Positions 33,353 through 46,165 of a stretch of DNA of 64,000 nucleotides are shown piece by piece. The DNA is from Paramesorhizobium leguminum. Its GTDB lineage: Bacteria > Pseudomonadota > Alphaproteobacteria > Rhizobiales > Rhizobiaceae. The position numbers and the translations under genes are program-made. The stretch spans positions 212,437-276,436 of the forward strand of contig NZ_QJTF01000002.1 in NCBI RefSeq assembly GCF_003217235.1, read 5' to 3'. A model generated the notes under the pieces. The model saw only the letters and a program-made list of their open reading frames with translations. It was not told the origin of the DNA and searched no databases. Positions within the stretch are counted from its first letter, which is position 1; each line of letters starts with the position of its first letter.

Positions 33353-34714
33353 TCACGCAGCCTGCGGAGCGGCTCCTACCGGTTCGTCATCCCCAATCAG
33401 CTTTCCGGCATTATAGACCCTTTCGTCCAATATCCCCTCGCGCTTGGAAACGATGGCCGGAACCAGTGCCTGCCCGGCAACATTGACGGCCGTGCGGCCC
33501 ATGTCGAGGATGGGGTCGATGGCAAGCAGCAGACCGACGCCTTCCAGCGGCAAGCCGAGCGTGGAGAGCGTGAGCGTCAGCATCACGGTCGCGCCGGTCA
33601 GGCCCGCCGTCGCGGCGGAGCCAAGCACCGCCACGAAGACGATCAGCACATATTCCTGAATGCCAAGCGGCACGCCGAAGAACTGGGCGATGAAAATCGC
33701 CGAAATGGCCGGATAGATGGCGGCGCAGCCGTCCATCTTCGTGGTCGCGCCGAGCGGCACGGCGAAAGCGGCATATTCGCGCGGCACGCCAAGGCTCTTT
33801 TCGGTCACGGTCTCGGTGACGGGAAGCGTGCCGACCGAGGAGCGCGACACGAAAGCAAGCTGGATCGCCGGCCATGCACCCGCAAAGAAGCGCGAAGGTT
33901 TCAAGCCATGAGCGCTAAGAAGCAGCGGATAGACCACGAACAGCACGATGGCGAGGCCGATATAGACCGCCGCGGCATACCAGCCGAGCTGCGCCAGCGT
34001 TTCCCAGCCATATTGCGCGACCGCGCGGCCAAGCAAACCGACGGTGCCGATCGGCGTCAACCGGATGACCCACCACAGGATCTTACGCACGATGGTGAGC
34101 AGAGACTGGTTGAAGGCAAGGAACGGCTTGGCCGCCTCTCCGGCTTTCAGCGCCGCCACGCCGAAGACGATGGAAACGACAAGGAGTTGCAGCACGTTGA
34201 AATTAAGCGACGTGCTGGCGCTGCCATTCGCTAGCTTGGTGCTCGCTTCAAGGCCGAGCATGTTGGCCGGCACGAGGCCTTTCAGAAAATCGAGCCACGA
34301 ACCGGTATAGGATGGCGCCTTGGCGGCTTCTTGCGCCACGCCGGAGCCGATACCCGGCTGGATGATGAGACCAAGCGCGATGCCGATGACAACGGCGATC
34401 AACGAAGTGATGGCGAACCAGAGCAGCGTCTGCCAGACCAGCTTGGCAGCGTTCTGCAGCGTTGCCAGATTGGCGATAGAAGCGACGATGGCGGTGAAGA
34501 CCAGCGGCGGAACCAGCGCGCGCAAAAGCTGGACGAAGATGGAGCCTATGGTCTGGAGCGTAACGGTGAGCCAGTTCGGATTGCCGGCCGCATCCACGCC
34601 CATGTTGCGAGCGATGAGGCCGAGCACCAGCCCAACGACCATCGCCGCCAGCACCTGAAATCCAAACGACGCGTAAAACGGCTTGGGGGATGATTTTGTC
34701 GCAGCGTGAGACAT
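33353..34714 (-). CDS. Dicarboxylate/amino acid:cation symporter (DAACS family)
   Basis: 453 residues, eight membrane spans with two re-entrant loops. The serine-rich motif FVSRSSVGTLPVTE and the later motif PLGATTKMDGCAAIYP mark the family; these form the substrate site. It takes up a C4-dicarboxylate or acidic/neutral amino acid with Na+ or H+. The start at 34714 fits the short cytosolic N-terminus; an upstream in-frame start at 34768 is less likely. Confidence 0.9.
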   Translation of the reverse strand: MSHAATKSSPKPFYASFGFQVLAAMVVGLVLGLIARNMGVDAAGNPNWLTVTLQTIGSIFVQLLRALVPPLVFTAIVASIANLATLQNAAKLVWQTLLWFAITSLIAVVIGIALGLIIQPGIGSGVAQEAAKAPSYTGSWLDFLKGLVPANMLGLEASTKLANGSASTSLNFNVLQLLVVSIVFGVAALKAGEAAKPFLAFNQSLLTIVRKILWWVIRLTPIGTVGLLGRAVAQYGWETLAQLGWYAAAVYIGLAIVLFVVYPLLLSAHGLKPSRFFAGAWPAIQLAFVSRSSVGTLPVTETVTEKSLGVPREYAAFAVPLGATTKMDGCAAIYPAISAIFIAQFFGVPLGIQEYVLIVFVAVLGSAATAGLTGATVMLTLTLSTLGLPLEGVGLLLAIDPILDMGRTAVNVAGQALVPAIVSKREGILDERVYNAGKLIGDDEPVGAAPQAA

Positions 34715-34850
34715 GTTCGCACTCTCGTATGAAAACCGGCGGCAAATGGCAGCCGCCGCAAATATCATGCGAAACTACAAGCGCTGGGCGCGGCAGGTAA
34801 GAAACCGCTTGGCGTGGAAGACACGCGGGGTAGAATTTTATTCTACTTAT

Positions 34851-35546
34851 CTACCCCACCGTCTTCTCAATCTTCTTCCCCCAATCGATCAGCGGTTTCC
34901 CCCGCATCGCGAAATCGAACAGCCGGTCGGCGAGGTCCGGCGAGGAGATGCTGTCGGGGTCGATCTCCATGCGCACGAAGAAATGCCGGTTCTTGACCGC
35001 CTCGGCGATATCCGCCTCCTCGACATGCTCAAACCCGCGCGGCAGCCGCTTCAGCCGGTCCGTATCGCGCAATTCCAGCCCATTGCGCTTCAACTCCTTG
35101 ACCATTGCGCGGTACTCCTCCGGCCTCTCCGCAATCGCCCGGCGCATCGCCAGAAGCAGTTCCGGCCGCCCCTGCCACCAGGCAACGCCCGCATAGCAAT
35201 CGCGTATGCCGGGCAAGCCGATGCAGACATAGAAGCAGCCGCTCTCGGTCCGCTTGCTGCCATCAGCGGAAAGCAGCGCCGAGAGATGCCGGTTATAGGG
35301 GCTCTTGTCTTTGGAAAAGCGCGCATCGCGATAGATGCGGAACTGCGATTTCACCCGGTCGCCCCGGAATGGAAGACCGGCCTCGGCGAAGCGTTCCGTC
35401 AGGTCCTCGACGAGATCGCCCAGCGGCTCCTTCAGTTGGCTCTCGAACAGATCCTTGTTTTCCTGAAACCATTCGCGATTCTGATGAAAATCGAGCGCCT
35501 TTAGGAAAGGGAGAGCCTTTTCACCAAAGCCTTTGAACCGACTCAT
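34851..35546 (-). CDS. DUF2461 (TIGR02453) family protein
   Basis: 231 residues. The family signature is LKALDFHQNREWFQENKDLF near the start and IYRDARFSKDKSPYN in the middle. Function unknown. The gene follows ligA with a short gap occupied by a palindrome. A hairpin (GGGGTAGA / TCTACCCC, 34827-34857) overlaps its stop and may end transcription. Confidence 0.87.
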   Translation of the reverse strand: MSRFKGFGEKALPFLKALDFHQNREWFQENKDLFESQLKEPLGDLVEDLTERFAEAGLPFRGDRVKSQFRIYRDARFSKDKSPYNRHLSALLSADGSKRTESGCFYVCIGLPGIRDCYAGVAWWQGRPELLLAMRRAIAERPEEYRAMVKELKRNGLELRDTDRLKRLPRGFEHVEEADIAEAVKNRHFFVRMEIDPDSISSPDLADRLFDFAMRGKPLIDWGKKIEKTVG

Positions 35547-35561
35547 ATTTTCTCTCTCCAC

Positions 35562-37788
<2,227 letters not shown>

Positions 37789-37836
37789 TTAGTCGAAAAT
37801 GGTGGAATGACAAAGACGGATAGCGCTCGTCATCTC

Positions 37837-37993
37837 ACCCCCTCTGGCTTCCAGCCATCTCCCCCACAAGGGGGGAGATTACGCTGTCATTGCCGCTTCC
37901 GCCAATCATCAACATTCCCAGAATAAGTGCCGTCGTCGATGCAGGCTAATCTCCCCCCTTGTGGGGGAGATGGCTGGCAAGCCAGAGGGGGGT
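37837..37993. repeat. 155-bp terminal-inverted-repeat element, copy 2
   Basis: Ends ACCCCCTCTGGCTT and AAGCCAGAGGGGGGT-like, with inner TCTCCCCCACAAGGGGGGAG arms and a unique centre. It lies between recN and ligA (37759-38038, no gene). Confidence 0.8.
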
Positions 37994-38038
37994 ATGTCTC
38001 GTGATTCCGTTAAACCATGAATCGTTCTTAGACAGCGC

Positions 38039-39712
38039 TCACCCCGCCCCGCTCAACAGCCTCGCCGCCGCCGCTCGGGCCTCATCCGTGACGGAAGCGC
38101 CCGCCAGCATACGCGCAATCTCTTCCTTGCGCGCTTCGTGCTCCATATGCGCCACGCGGGTGACGATCATCTCCGATGCCTCGCCCGACGGCCCCTTGGA
38201 AATCAGCATATGCGTTCCGGCCCGCGCCGCCACCTGCGGCGCATGGGTGACCGAGAGCACCTGCACATTGGCCGAAAGCCGGGCAAGCCTTTGGCCGATA
38301 GCATCTGCCACCGCGCCGCCTACGCCGGTGTCGATCTCGTCGAAAACCAGCGTCGGCGCAGAGCCGCGATCGGCAAGCGCTACCTTCAGCGCCAGCAGGA
38401 AGCGCGACAATTCGCCGCCAGAGGCGACCTTCATCATCGGCCCCGCCCGCGTGCCGGGATTGGTGCGCACCCAATATTCGACCGTGTCGATACCTTCCGG
38501 CCCACGCGCCTCTGCCTCGCTCTTCATCTCCACGATGAATTCGGCCCGCTCCAGCTTGAGCGCCGGCAGTTCGGCCATGACCGCGGCTTTCAAATGCGCT
38601 GCCGTCGCCTGCCTGCTCACGGAAAGCTTCTTGGCTGCCTCGTCATAAGCGACGCGGGCTGCAACGGCCTCTTTTTCCAAGCTGCCCAGACGCTCCGACC
38701 CGGCGTCGAGATCAAGGAGATCAGCATCCATCTTGTCACGCAACGCCGCCAGCCCGTCGACCGGCACGGAGAATTTTCTTGCCGCCGCACGGAGCGCAAA
38801 AAGCCGCTCTTCCACCTGCTCCAGCACGCGCGGGTCGAAATCGATCGCCCGCATTGCCGCCTCGATGCCGCTTTGCGCGTCGCTTAAGGCATCCAGCGCC
38901 TGATCTATCGCCTTGATTACCGGCTCCAGCAATTGCGGCGCTTCGCTCGCCTTTCGCTCCAGCCGCCGCACCAGGCTCGCCAGCGACGGCACGGGCGATG
39001 CTGAGCCCGACAGGATTTCCGCCGCCTCGTTGACGTCGGTCGCGATCTTTTCCGATTTCATCATCGTCGCGCGCCGTTCAGCCAGCGTCTCTTCTTCGTC
39101 CGGCTGCGGATCAAGCTTGGAGAGTTCATCCGCTGAAGCGCGTAAGTAATCCGCCTCGCGGGCGGCAAGCTCCACCTTCGCCCGGTGCCGGACAAGCGCC
39201 TGATCAGCATCACGCCAAACGCGATACCGTCCGCGAACAAGTGAGACTTCTGCCTCCAGTCCGCCAAAGGCATCGATGAGCGCGCGGTGAATGTCGGTAT
39301 CGATCAGCGCCCGGTCGTCATGCTGGCCATGGATTTCCACCAGCCTTCGTCCAAGCTCGCGCAACAGCGATACGCTCGCCGCCTGATCGTTGATGAAGAC
39401 GCGGCTGCGCCCATCTCCCGTCTGCACGCGGCGCAGGATGATATCGCCATCGTCATCGATTTCGTTTTCACGCAAGAAAAGCCGGGCCGGATGGTTGCCC
39501 GGCACATCGAAGGCGGCGATTACCTGCCCCTGCTCCGCGCCATGGCGCACCAGCGAGGCATCGCCCCTGGCGCCAAGGGCTAGCGAAAGCGCATCGAGCA
39601 GGATTGATTTTCCCGCGCCGGTCTCGCCGGTCAATACCGTAAGGCCGCTACGAAATTCCAGATCGAGCCTCTCGATCAGGACGATATCGCGGATCGACAG
39701 GTGCGACAGCAT
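38039..39712 (-). CDS. recN: DNA repair protein RecN
   Basis: 557 residues, an SMC-like ATPase for double-strand-break repair. Walker A GETGAGKS is near residue 30, a coiled-coil middle spans about 160-370, and the signature KVASGGELSRFLLALKVAL with Walker B LVFDEIDTGVGG follows. It lies 10 bases after bamD in the same direction. Confidence 0.95.
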   Translation of the reverse strand: MLSHLSIRDIVLIERLDLEFRSGLTVLTGETGAGKSILLDALSLALGARGDASLVRHGAEQGQVIAAFDVPGNHPARLFLRENEIDDDGDIILRRVQTGDGRSRVFINDQAASVSLLRELGRRLVEIHGQHDDRALIDTDIHRALIDAFGGLEAEVSLVRGRYRVWRDADQALVRHRAKVELAAREADYLRASADELSKLDPQPDEEETLAERRATMMKSEKIATDVNEAAEILSGSASPVPSLASLVRRLERKASEAPQLLEPVIKAIDQALDALSDAQSGIEAAMRAIDFDPRVLEQVEERLFALRAAARKFSVPVDGLAALRDKMDADLLDLDAGSERLGSLEKEAVAARVAYDEAAKKLSVSRQATAAHLKAAVMAELPALKLERAEFIVEMKSEAEARGPEGIDTVEYWVRTNPGTRAGPMMKVASGGELSRFLLALKVALADRGSAPTLVFDEIDTGVGGAVADAIGQRLARLSANVQVLSVTHAPQVAARAGTHMLISKGPSGEASEMIVTRVAHMEHEARKEEIARMLAGASVTDEARAAAARLLSGAG

Positions 39713-39722
39713 GGCGCGAAGC

Positions 39723-40634
39723 TTACGATCCGCCGCCGGTGATCAGCGCAGACGCCTTCGCCAACCACGATCCGGAATTCTGCCGCGGCTCAAGGCCGCC
39801 GCCCTGCAGCAGCTTGTAGGAATCCTTGTACCACTGGCTGTCCGGGAAATTCTGGCCGAGCACCGCCGCCGCCGTTTGCGCTTCCGAAGCAAGACCCAGC
39901 GCATAATAGGCCTCGACCAGACGCGCCAGCGCCTCTTCCACGTGGCGGGTGTTGGAATATTCCTCCACCACGGTGCGGAACCGCTTTACCGCCGCCAGAT
40001 ATTCCTTGCGTTCCAGATAATAGCGTCCGACCTGCATTTCCTTGCCGGCCAGCTGGTCGCGAGCGAAGCGGATCTTCGCCTTGGCGTCATCCACATATTC
40101 GGATTGCGGATAGCGCTCGACAACTTCGTTCATCGCGGCAATAGCCCTGCGCGTCGCCGCCTGATCGCGCGTCACGTCCGGTATCTGCCGGAAATAGGAA
40201 AGGCCGATGATATAATAGGCGTATGCCGCTTCCTTCGACGTCGGGTAAAGCGTTGTGTAGCGCTTCCCCATGCTGATGGCTTCGTCGTAATTGCCCTGCC
40301 GGTAGTTGGTGAAGGCAGCCATCACCAGTGCCTTGCGGGCCCAATCCGTATAGGGATGCTGGCGGTCGATCGCCGCGAACTTCTTCGCCGCCTCGCTCAA
40401 GCGACCGGCTTCGAGGTTGGCAAGGCCCTGATTGTAAAGCGTATCAGCGGGATCGATCGTCTCGACATATTTGGAGAGGTCGAGATCATCGTCCTTGCTG
40501 GCGCAACCAGCAAGCGGGATCGCGAGCGCGATAAGGCCGGTGAGAACCGCCTTGCGCAGTATGGCGAGTCGAGCGGGATCGGGACGGATTTGCATTTCAA
40601 GCATAATGTTCACCGGCAAATTCGAACTCGTCAT
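39723..40634 (-). CDS. bamD: Outer-membrane assembly lipoprotein BamD
   Basis: 303 residues. An N-terminal lipoprotein signal has the lipobox LAGC (Cys44), followed by tetratricopeptide repeats ([20 protein letters not shown] and [20 protein letters not shown]). It is an essential part of the BAM complex that inserts outer-membrane proteins. AGGA precedes the ATG at 40634; a start at 40604 would give a more typical lipoprotein signal length. It lies between lpxC and recN, its normal place in Hyphomicrobiales. Confidence 0.94.
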   Translation of the reverse strand: MTSSNLPVNIMLEMQIRPDPARLAILRKAVLTGLIALAIPLAGCASKDDDLDLSKYVETIDPADTLYNQGLANLEAGRLSEAAKKFAAIDRQHPYTDWARKALVMAAFTNYRQGNYDEAISMGKRYTTLYPTSKEAAYAYYIIGLSYFRQIPDVTRDQAATRRAIAAMNEVVERYPQSEYVDDAKAKIRFARDQLAGKEMQVGRYYLERKEYLAAVKRFRTVVEEYSNTRHVEEALARLVEAYYALGLASEAQTAAAVLGQNFPDSQWYKDSYKLLQGGGLEPRQNSGSWLAKASALITGGGS

Positions 40635-40947
40635 GCTGTCCTACCCCTTCGGCGCTCGCAACTCTGATAGCGTCGGTCGCCCATAAACCACAGCGGAGGA
40701 AAATCGGCAACGCTGTAACCGGCGATTAACCCTGATTTTATGATTCCGCGCACATCATTCCGCCATTTGTTGACGGCTCAATTATGGCTGGACCGCCACA
40801 AATCATTGCGGCAGGAACAATCCACAAAATAATCATGAAAATTTAGCTTAGAGATTGTCTTGATTGACACGCCGGCAGGACAAGACCGCTTGTTCTGCCA
40901 TCATTCTCGGGACAAGCCCGATATGACGACCAGCGACAGACGCGGCC
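40635..40947. other. Intergenic region between lpxC and bamD
   Basis: 313 bases with no gene. Near 40900-40925 there is a CATTCTCGGGACAAGCCCGAT hairpin that could end lpxC transcripts. The AT-rich part (40730-40860) is the likely bamD promoter region. Confidence 0.4.
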
Positions 40948-41865
40948 TTATCGAGCCAGACTTGCCGCGGGCCGCTCACGTGGCCGTTGGCCGGCGGTTT
41001 CCGCAATCTCAAAGGCTGAACGATCCGCCAGCAGCGCCCGTAGCGTGGCCGTGTTGAGGCGATGGCCGCTGCGATAGGAACGGAAGCAGCCGATGAACGG
41101 GCTGCCCGCAAGCGCCAGATCACCCACGGCATCGAGCGTCTTGTGACGGACGAACTCATCGGGGAAACGCAAGCCACCGGGATTGATAACCGCATTGTCG
41201 TCGCCGATCACTACCGAATTGTCGAGCGAGGAACCCAGCGCATGGCCGGAAGCCCAGAGCTTTTCGACATCCTTCATGAAGCCGAATGTACGCGCGCGGG
41301 CAATCTCGCGGCGAAAAATCTCCGAATTCATGTCACTGGCGAAGCGCTGGCGTCCGATCAGCGGACAATCGTAATCGATCTCCACCTCGAAACGCATATT
41401 ATCGTGTGGACGAAACTCTGCCCAGGAGCCCCCTGCTTCAACGCGCACTGTTTTCAAGACGCGAATGAAACGGCGATTGGCCGCTTGAGCGACAATGCCT
41501 GCTTCGTCAAAGGCCTCTATGAAACGGATAGAAGCGCCGTCGAGAATCGGCACTTCCGGTCCATCGATCTCGATGACGAGATTGTCGATCTCCATCGCCA
41601 TCACCGCCGCCATCAGATGCTCGACCGTATCGACCTTGACGCCATGGATCCCAAGCGACGTGCAGAAATCCGTCGCGCCGATCTCCGAGGCAAGCGCCCT
41701 TATTTCATGCACTTTGCCATCTGCGTCGGCGCGATGAAAAACAATACCCGTATCCGGATCTGCGGGGAGAAAATGAACCGTTGCCGGATCGCCGCTATGG
41801 ACGCCAATTCCGGCAAGCGTGATCGGATTTGCGAGCGTTTTCTGATATCCCGAAACGATCCCCAT
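40948..41865 (-). CDS. lpxC: UDP-3-O-acyl-N-acetylglucosamine deacetylase LpxC
   Basis: First committed step of lipid A synthesis. 305 residues from ATG at 41865, with AAGG upstream. Zinc ligands are in VDTVEHLMAAVMA (His83) and HKTLDAVGDLALAG; the LDGAS and FRSYRSGHRLN motifs are intact. An upstream ATG at 41904 is in frame but less likely. The gene directly follows ftsZ. Confidence 0.95.
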   Translation of the reverse strand: MGIVSGYQKTLANPITLAGIGVHSGDPATVHFLPADPDTGIVFHRADADGKVHEIRALASEIGATDFCTSLGIHGVKVDTVEHLMAAVMAMEIDNLVIEIDGPEVPILDGASIRFIEAFDEAGIVAQAANRRFIRVLKTVRVEAGGSWAEFRPHDNMRFEVEIDYDCPLIGRQRFASDMNSEIFRREIARARTFGFMKDVEKLWASGHALGSSLDNSVVIGDDNAVINPGGLRFPDEFVRHKTLDAVGDLALAGSPFIGCFRSYRSGHRLNTATLRALLADRSAFEIAETAGQRPRERPAASLAR

Positions 41866-42090
41866 GGACGGCCCACCTTGCGTTTTATTATATTTGACGG
41901 ACATGACAGCCATGTCCAGCGCTTATATGCCCCAGGAAACCCTTGTCCCCAAGCGGAAATCGGGAGGCGCTCTGTTTAAGCAGAAGATAGTATTCGCTCC
42001 TTGGCCGTCAAAATCACGCTTCTTTAACGATTGTTACGCCGCCATCAAGGGCGGACAATAAATTATTCCATTGTTTCAATTAGATAAAGA

Positions 42091-42123
42091 AATCCCCGCC
42101 AGTGACAAGCACGGACGGGGATT
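42091..42123 (-). terminator. Terminator after ftsZ
   Basis: On the minus strand, AATCCCCG and CGGGGATT form an 8-bp stem with a 17-base loop, followed by TCTTT. It lies 25 bases after the ftsZ stop and would separate ftsZ from lpxC. Confidence 0.6.
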
Positions 42124-42147
42124 GCATTATAACCAAGTCGTGAATGT

Positions 42148-43815
42148 TCAGTTCGCCTGGCGACGCAGGAAGGCCGGGATTTCCAGCTGGTCCTCTTCCG
42201 AAACCTGGCGTGGCTGCGGACGGCCCTGGCCGTCGAGCTGGCCCTGACGCGGCGCGTAGATCGACGCATCCTGCGAGAGCGGACGGCGCGGTTCCGCCGG
42301 ACGCATCGCCGGTTCGCGGTGCTGCGCGGGCTCGAGCCGTGCCTGCGGCTCTTCCTCGCGGCGCGAGGACAAACCGCGCGTCAGGCGGTTAAGCAGACCA
42401 CGCGGACCGCGATCTTCCGCGGGCGGGGTATGCTGTGCGTTCAGCGCCGCCTGCGCCACCGGCGGCAAGTCGGCAACATTCGGCATCCGGGGCGCGGGGC
42501 GCGGAGCAGGCGCGCTCTGCATCGGCTGCGGCTGATGCTGCGGAGCAGCCGTGAATTGCGGTGCCTGCGGTCGCGGTGCGGGCGCGGGTGCCGGTGCGCG
42601 GTTGTCAAAGGCCTCAGGCGCGGGCGCATGGAATATCCGGCTCTGCGGGCGGAAATCCTGCTCTTGCGCGAGCGATTCCATCAGCTGCTGCGAAAGATCG
42701 GCCTCAGCGGCGTGGATCGCCTGGGCAACCGGATCCGGCTGCGGGGCGGGCTGTTGAACCGGACGCTGCAGCGGAGCTTGCGCGACGGGCTTGACGGCAG
42801 GCTTCATCGCCTGGCGAAATTCCAGCGGCGCAGGCGCCGCGTCTCCAATCTGCTTGTCGATGCCAGTTGCCACAACCGAAACGCGGATAACGCCTTCCAG
42901 TCCTTCGTCGAAAGTCGCGCCAAGGATGATGTTGGCGTCCTGATCCACTTCCTCGCGAATACGGGTCGCCGCCTCGTCCACCTCGAACAGCGTCATGTCG
43001 CGTCCGCCGGTGATCGAGATCAGCAGGCCCCGCGCGCCGCGCATCGAAGTCTCGTCGAGCAGCGGGTTGGCGATAGCAGCTTCGGCGGCAGCCATCGCAC
43101 GGCCTTCGCCGGAAGCCTCGCCCGTGCCCATCATTGCCTTGCCCATCTCGCGCATCACCGAACGCACGTCGGCGAAGTCGAGATTGATGAGGCCTTCCTT
43201 CACCATCAGGTCGGTGATGCAGGCAACGCCCGAATAGAGCACCTGGTCGGCCATCGCGAAGGCATCCGCGAAGGTCGTCTTGTCGTTGGCGATACGGAAA
43301 AGGTTTTGGTTCGGGATGACAATAAGAGTGTCAACGTTCTTCTGCAGCTCCTCGATGCCCATCTCGGCGGTCTTCATCCGCCGAGCGCCCTCGAAATGGA
43401 ACGGCTTCGTCACGACGCCGACGGTGAGAATACCCTTTTCACGCGCCGCGCGCGCCACCACGGGAGCAGCACCCGTGCCCGTGCCGCCGCCCATGCCGGC
43501 GGTGACGAAGCACATATGCGTACCCGACAGATGATCGATGATCTCGTCAATGCACTCCTCGGCGGCAGCGCGGCCGACCTCAGGCTGCGATCCGGCGCCA
43601 AGGCCTTCCGTGACGGCAGTACCGAGCTGGATGAGGCGCTCCGACTTGGACATGGCCAACGCCTGCGCATCGGTGTTCGCCACCACGAAATCGACGCCGC
43701 GCAGACCCGCATTGATCATGTTGTTAACAGCGTTGCCGCCGCCGCCACCCACACCAAATACGGTGATGCGCGGCTTAAGCTCGGTGATGTCCGGCTTGTG
43801 CAGATTGATAGTCAT
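42148..43815 (-). CDS. ftsZ: Cell division protein FtsZ
   Basis: Tubulin-like GTPase forming the division ring, 555 residues. The GTP site [11 protein letters not shown] and [11 protein letters not shown] are intact, and the T7 loop is in [14 protein letters not shown]. After about residue 320 comes a long Pro/Gln/Ala-rich spacer, typical of Hyphomicrobiales. The end, [15 protein letters not shown], is the conserved C-terminal peptide that binds FtsA. Confidence 0.97.
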   Translation of the reverse strand: MTINLHKPDITELKPRITVFGVGGGGGNAVNNMINAGLRGVDFVVANTDAQALAMSKSERLIQLGTAVTEGLGAGSQPEVGRAAAEECIDEIIDHLSGTHMCFVTAGMGGGTGTGAAPVVARAAREKGILTVGVVTKPFHFEGARRMKTAEMGIEELQKNVDTLIVIPNQNLFRIANDKTTFADAFAMADQVLYSGVACITDLMVKEGLINLDFADVRSVMREMGKAMMGTGEASGEGRAMAAAEAAIANPLLDETSMRGARGLLISITGGRDMTLFEVDEAATRIREEVDQDANIILGATFDEGLEGVIRVSVVATGIDKQIGDAAPAPLEFRQAMKPAVKPVAQAPLQRPVQQPAPQPDPVAQAIHAAEADLSQQLMESLAQEQDFRPQSRIFHAPAPEAFDNRAPAPAPAPRPQAPQFTAAPQHQPQPMQSAPAPRPAPRMPNVADLPPVAQAALNAQHTPPAEDRGPRGLLNRLTRGLSSRREEEPQARLEPAQHREPAMRPAEPRRPLSQDASIYAPRQGQLDGQGRPQPRQVSEEDQLEIPAFLRRQAN

Positions 43816-43901
43816 CGTTCCTCGTCCTTTTGCCTTTCCACCGCTTCGCCGCCGCGGTGCCGAATAAAGTTGTTATTGCCCGGTCGTCCGTTGTGCCTGG
43901 T

Positions 43902-45218
43902 TCAGAAGCTCTCTCTCAGCCATTGCCCCATGCGATAGATGGGACCGCCCGTCCCCGTCATGCGGTTCATCGCGCTCACGGAACGCTCATCGATGCCTGC
44001 GATCTGCGGATAGATCAAAAGCCCGATGGTCGCCGCGAAAGCTGCTCCCTTGGCCGCCTCGGGAAGCCCCGCCACCCCGAGAGGACGACCGATCCTGACA
44101 TTGCGCGCCAGAATGCGCCGCGCTGCTTCAGGCATTCCGGCAAGCTGGCTCGCGCCGCCCGTCAGCACCACCCGTTTGCCGACGATATGGCCAAGACCGG
44201 ATTGGTTGAGCCGGTCGCGCACCAGTTCCAGCGTCTCCTCAACCCGCGCGCGGATGATGCGTGTCAGCACCGAACGCGGATATTGGTTCGGCACGTCGTG
44301 ATCGTCCTCGCCGATGGGCGGAACGCTGATCATATCGCGGTCATCGGCACCACTCGGCAACGCCGAGCCGTACATGACCTTGAGCCGTTCCGCATCGTCC
44401 ATGCGCGCGGAAAAGGCTTTGGCCACATCCATCGTCACGTGATTGCCGCCGATGGCGATGGCGTCCGCATGGATGAATTTCCCCTCGGAGAAAACCGAAA
44501 TCGTGGTCGTGCCGCCGCCCATGTCGATGCAGGCCGCGCCCATCTCCGCCTCGTCGTCGACAAGAACCGAAAGGCCGCTCGCATAGGGTGTAGCGACAAT
44601 CGCCTCGACCGAGAGGTGGCAACGGTTGATGCAAAGCTCCAGATTGCGCAGCGGAACATTGTCCGCCGTCAGCACGTGCATGTCGACGCCCAGCGCGTCG
44701 CCCAGCATACCGAGCGGATCACGGATGCCGCGCTCGCCGTCGAGCGTATAGCCGACGGGCAGCGCATGGATGACATGGCGCTCCGCCGCAAGCGCCTGCT
44801 TGGCGCCGGCGGTCAGCACACGGCGAATATCCGCCTTGTCGATTTCGTGGCCGCCGAGGCTGACGCTGGCGCCGAACGTTTCGCTCCTGAGCCGCCCGGC
44901 GGAAATGTTGACGATGAGCGACTCGACCGTCAGCCCGGCCATGCGCTCTGCCGCATCGACCGCGAGCCGAATCGACTGCTCCGCCGCGTCGAGATCGGTG
45001 ATGACGCCCGACTTCACGCCGCGCGATTTCTGGTGCCCGATGCCGAGCACCTCCATGCGATGCGTGCGGCCAGGCAGCAGCGTGCTCTCCTCGCGCGGCC
45101 TGAGCCGTGCGATCAGGCAGGAAACCTTGCTGGAGCCGACATCCAGAACGGTCAGCAGACGTACGCGACGCCCTGAAGACCCGGCTTGGGATGTATTTTT
45201 GCCGCCGAGAATACTCAT
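43902..45218 (-). CDS. ftsA: Cell division protein FtsA
   Basis: Actin-like anchor of FtsZ, 438 residues. ATPase motifs are TVLDVGSSKVSCLIA and AACIDMGGGTTTISVF with VVLTGGASQLAGM; the last residues MGQWLRESF form the membrane-targeting amphipathic helix. It overlaps ftsQ by 4 bp. Confidence 0.97.
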   Translation of the reverse strand: MSILGGKNTSQAGSSGRRVRLLTVLDVGSSKVSCLIARLRPREESTLLPGRTHRMEVLGIGHQKSRGVKSGVITDLDAAEQSIRLAVDAAERMAGLTVESLIVNISAGRLRSETFGASVSLGGHEIDKADIRRVLTAGAKQALAAERHVIHALPVGYTLDGERGIRDPLGMLGDALGVDMHVLTADNVPLRNLELCINRCHLSVEAIVATPYASGLSVLVDDEAEMGAACIDMGGGTTTISVFSEGKFIHADAIAIGGNHVTMDVAKAFSARMDDAERLKVMYGSALPSGADDRDMISVPPIGEDDHDVPNQYPRSVLTRIIRARVEETLELVRDRLNQSGLGHIVGKRVVLTGGASQLAGMPEAARRILARNVRIGRPLGVAGLPEAAKGAAFAATIGLLIYPQIAGIDERSVSAMNRMTGTGGPIYRMGQWLRESF

Positions 45219-46165
45219 ACGCGTTTCCTCGCCTGGGCCAATTGCTTGTCGCGCTCCTTGAGCGTCTGCTCACGGCGCTCCATCGCCCCGGGCGTCAGGC
45301 GGACGCTCACCCGGTCCTGCAAGCGCATGTCGACGGCGAGAATATCGCGCGACAAAAGCCCATTTTCCTGATCGAGCTTGTCGATCGCGGCAAGCGTCGC
45401 TTCCGCGTCATTCTCGGGAAGCATGATCCGGACGCCGTTTTCGAGCAGAATGTCCCAGCGGCGATCCGCGACGCGAATATAGGCGCGCGCCTTGCCGGCC
45501 AGATGCGGGAAGGCCGCGACCTTGGCGACAAAATCCTTTGCCGCCGGGCCTGCCCCCTCGCCTACCACCAGCGGCAAATCCGCATGACGGCCGGAAAAAG
45601 GAACGATCGGCTTGCCGGCATCGTCGACGAGCGACAAATCCTTGTCGCGCTGCCAGATCGCAAACGCCTTGCGCTCGCCGATGGCGACATGAACCGTTCC
45701 AGGATAGATCTTGCGCACATCGACAGCTTCGATCCACGGCAGAAGGGCGATTGCTCCGCGCGCTTCTTCCGCGCTCATGCCGATCAGCGAAGTCTCGCCG
45801 TCAAGAGCCAGCGCGCCCAGCACATCGATCTCCGACGTCTCACGATTGCCCGCCACATCGACCTTCTCGATCGCGAAGCCCAATGTGGAGGTGGTTGCCT
45901 TGACGACCTCAGGCGTATGGCCGCCAAGCGTCATGCCGTAGAGGCCGGTGAGACCGAGAAAACCCATCGCGCCGACGGTTCCGAAATAGCGCGGCACCGC
46001 GACATTGCCCTCTGCCAAGCGCATGACAAGACGAAAAGGCTTGCGGAGGAATTTCGGCAGAACGAACGCGCTCTGAGCCGCCGATGCATGACGCATCGCA
46101 GCAGCCCTGTCGGCGCTATAAGCTCTACCGTTCAACGCAGGCACGATGCGTCCTCCACTATCCAA
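45215..46165 (-). CDS. ftsQ: Cell division protein FtsQ
   Basis: 316 residues: cytoplasmic N-terminus, one membrane span (about 83-103), POTRA domain ([20 protein letters not shown]) and an FtsQ domain. It links the divisome to FtsB/FtsL. From 46165 it overlaps ddl by 34 bp; an ATG at 46096 would avoid the overlap and give a 293-residue protein. Confidence 0.93.
   Translation of the reverse strand: MDSGGRIVPALNGRAYSADRAAAMRHASAAQSAFVLPKFLRKPFRLVMRLAEGNVAVPRYFGTVGAMGFLGLTGLYGMTLGGHTPEVVKATTSTLGFAIEKVDVAGNRETSEIDVLGALALDGETSLIGMSAEEARGAIALLPWIEAVDVRKIYPGTVHVAIGERKAFAIWQRDKDLSLVDDAGKPIVPFSGRHADLPLVVGEGAGPAAKDFVAKVAAFPHLAGKARAYIRVADRRWDILLENGVRIMLPENDAEATLAAIDKLDQENGLLSRDILAVDMRLQDRVSVRLTPGAMERREQTLKERDKQLAQARKRV

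Noticed and set aside
42319-43938. 539-codon open frame opposite ftsZ
   Set aside because: Shadow of ftsZ codon bias; composition unlike a protein and no ribosome site.
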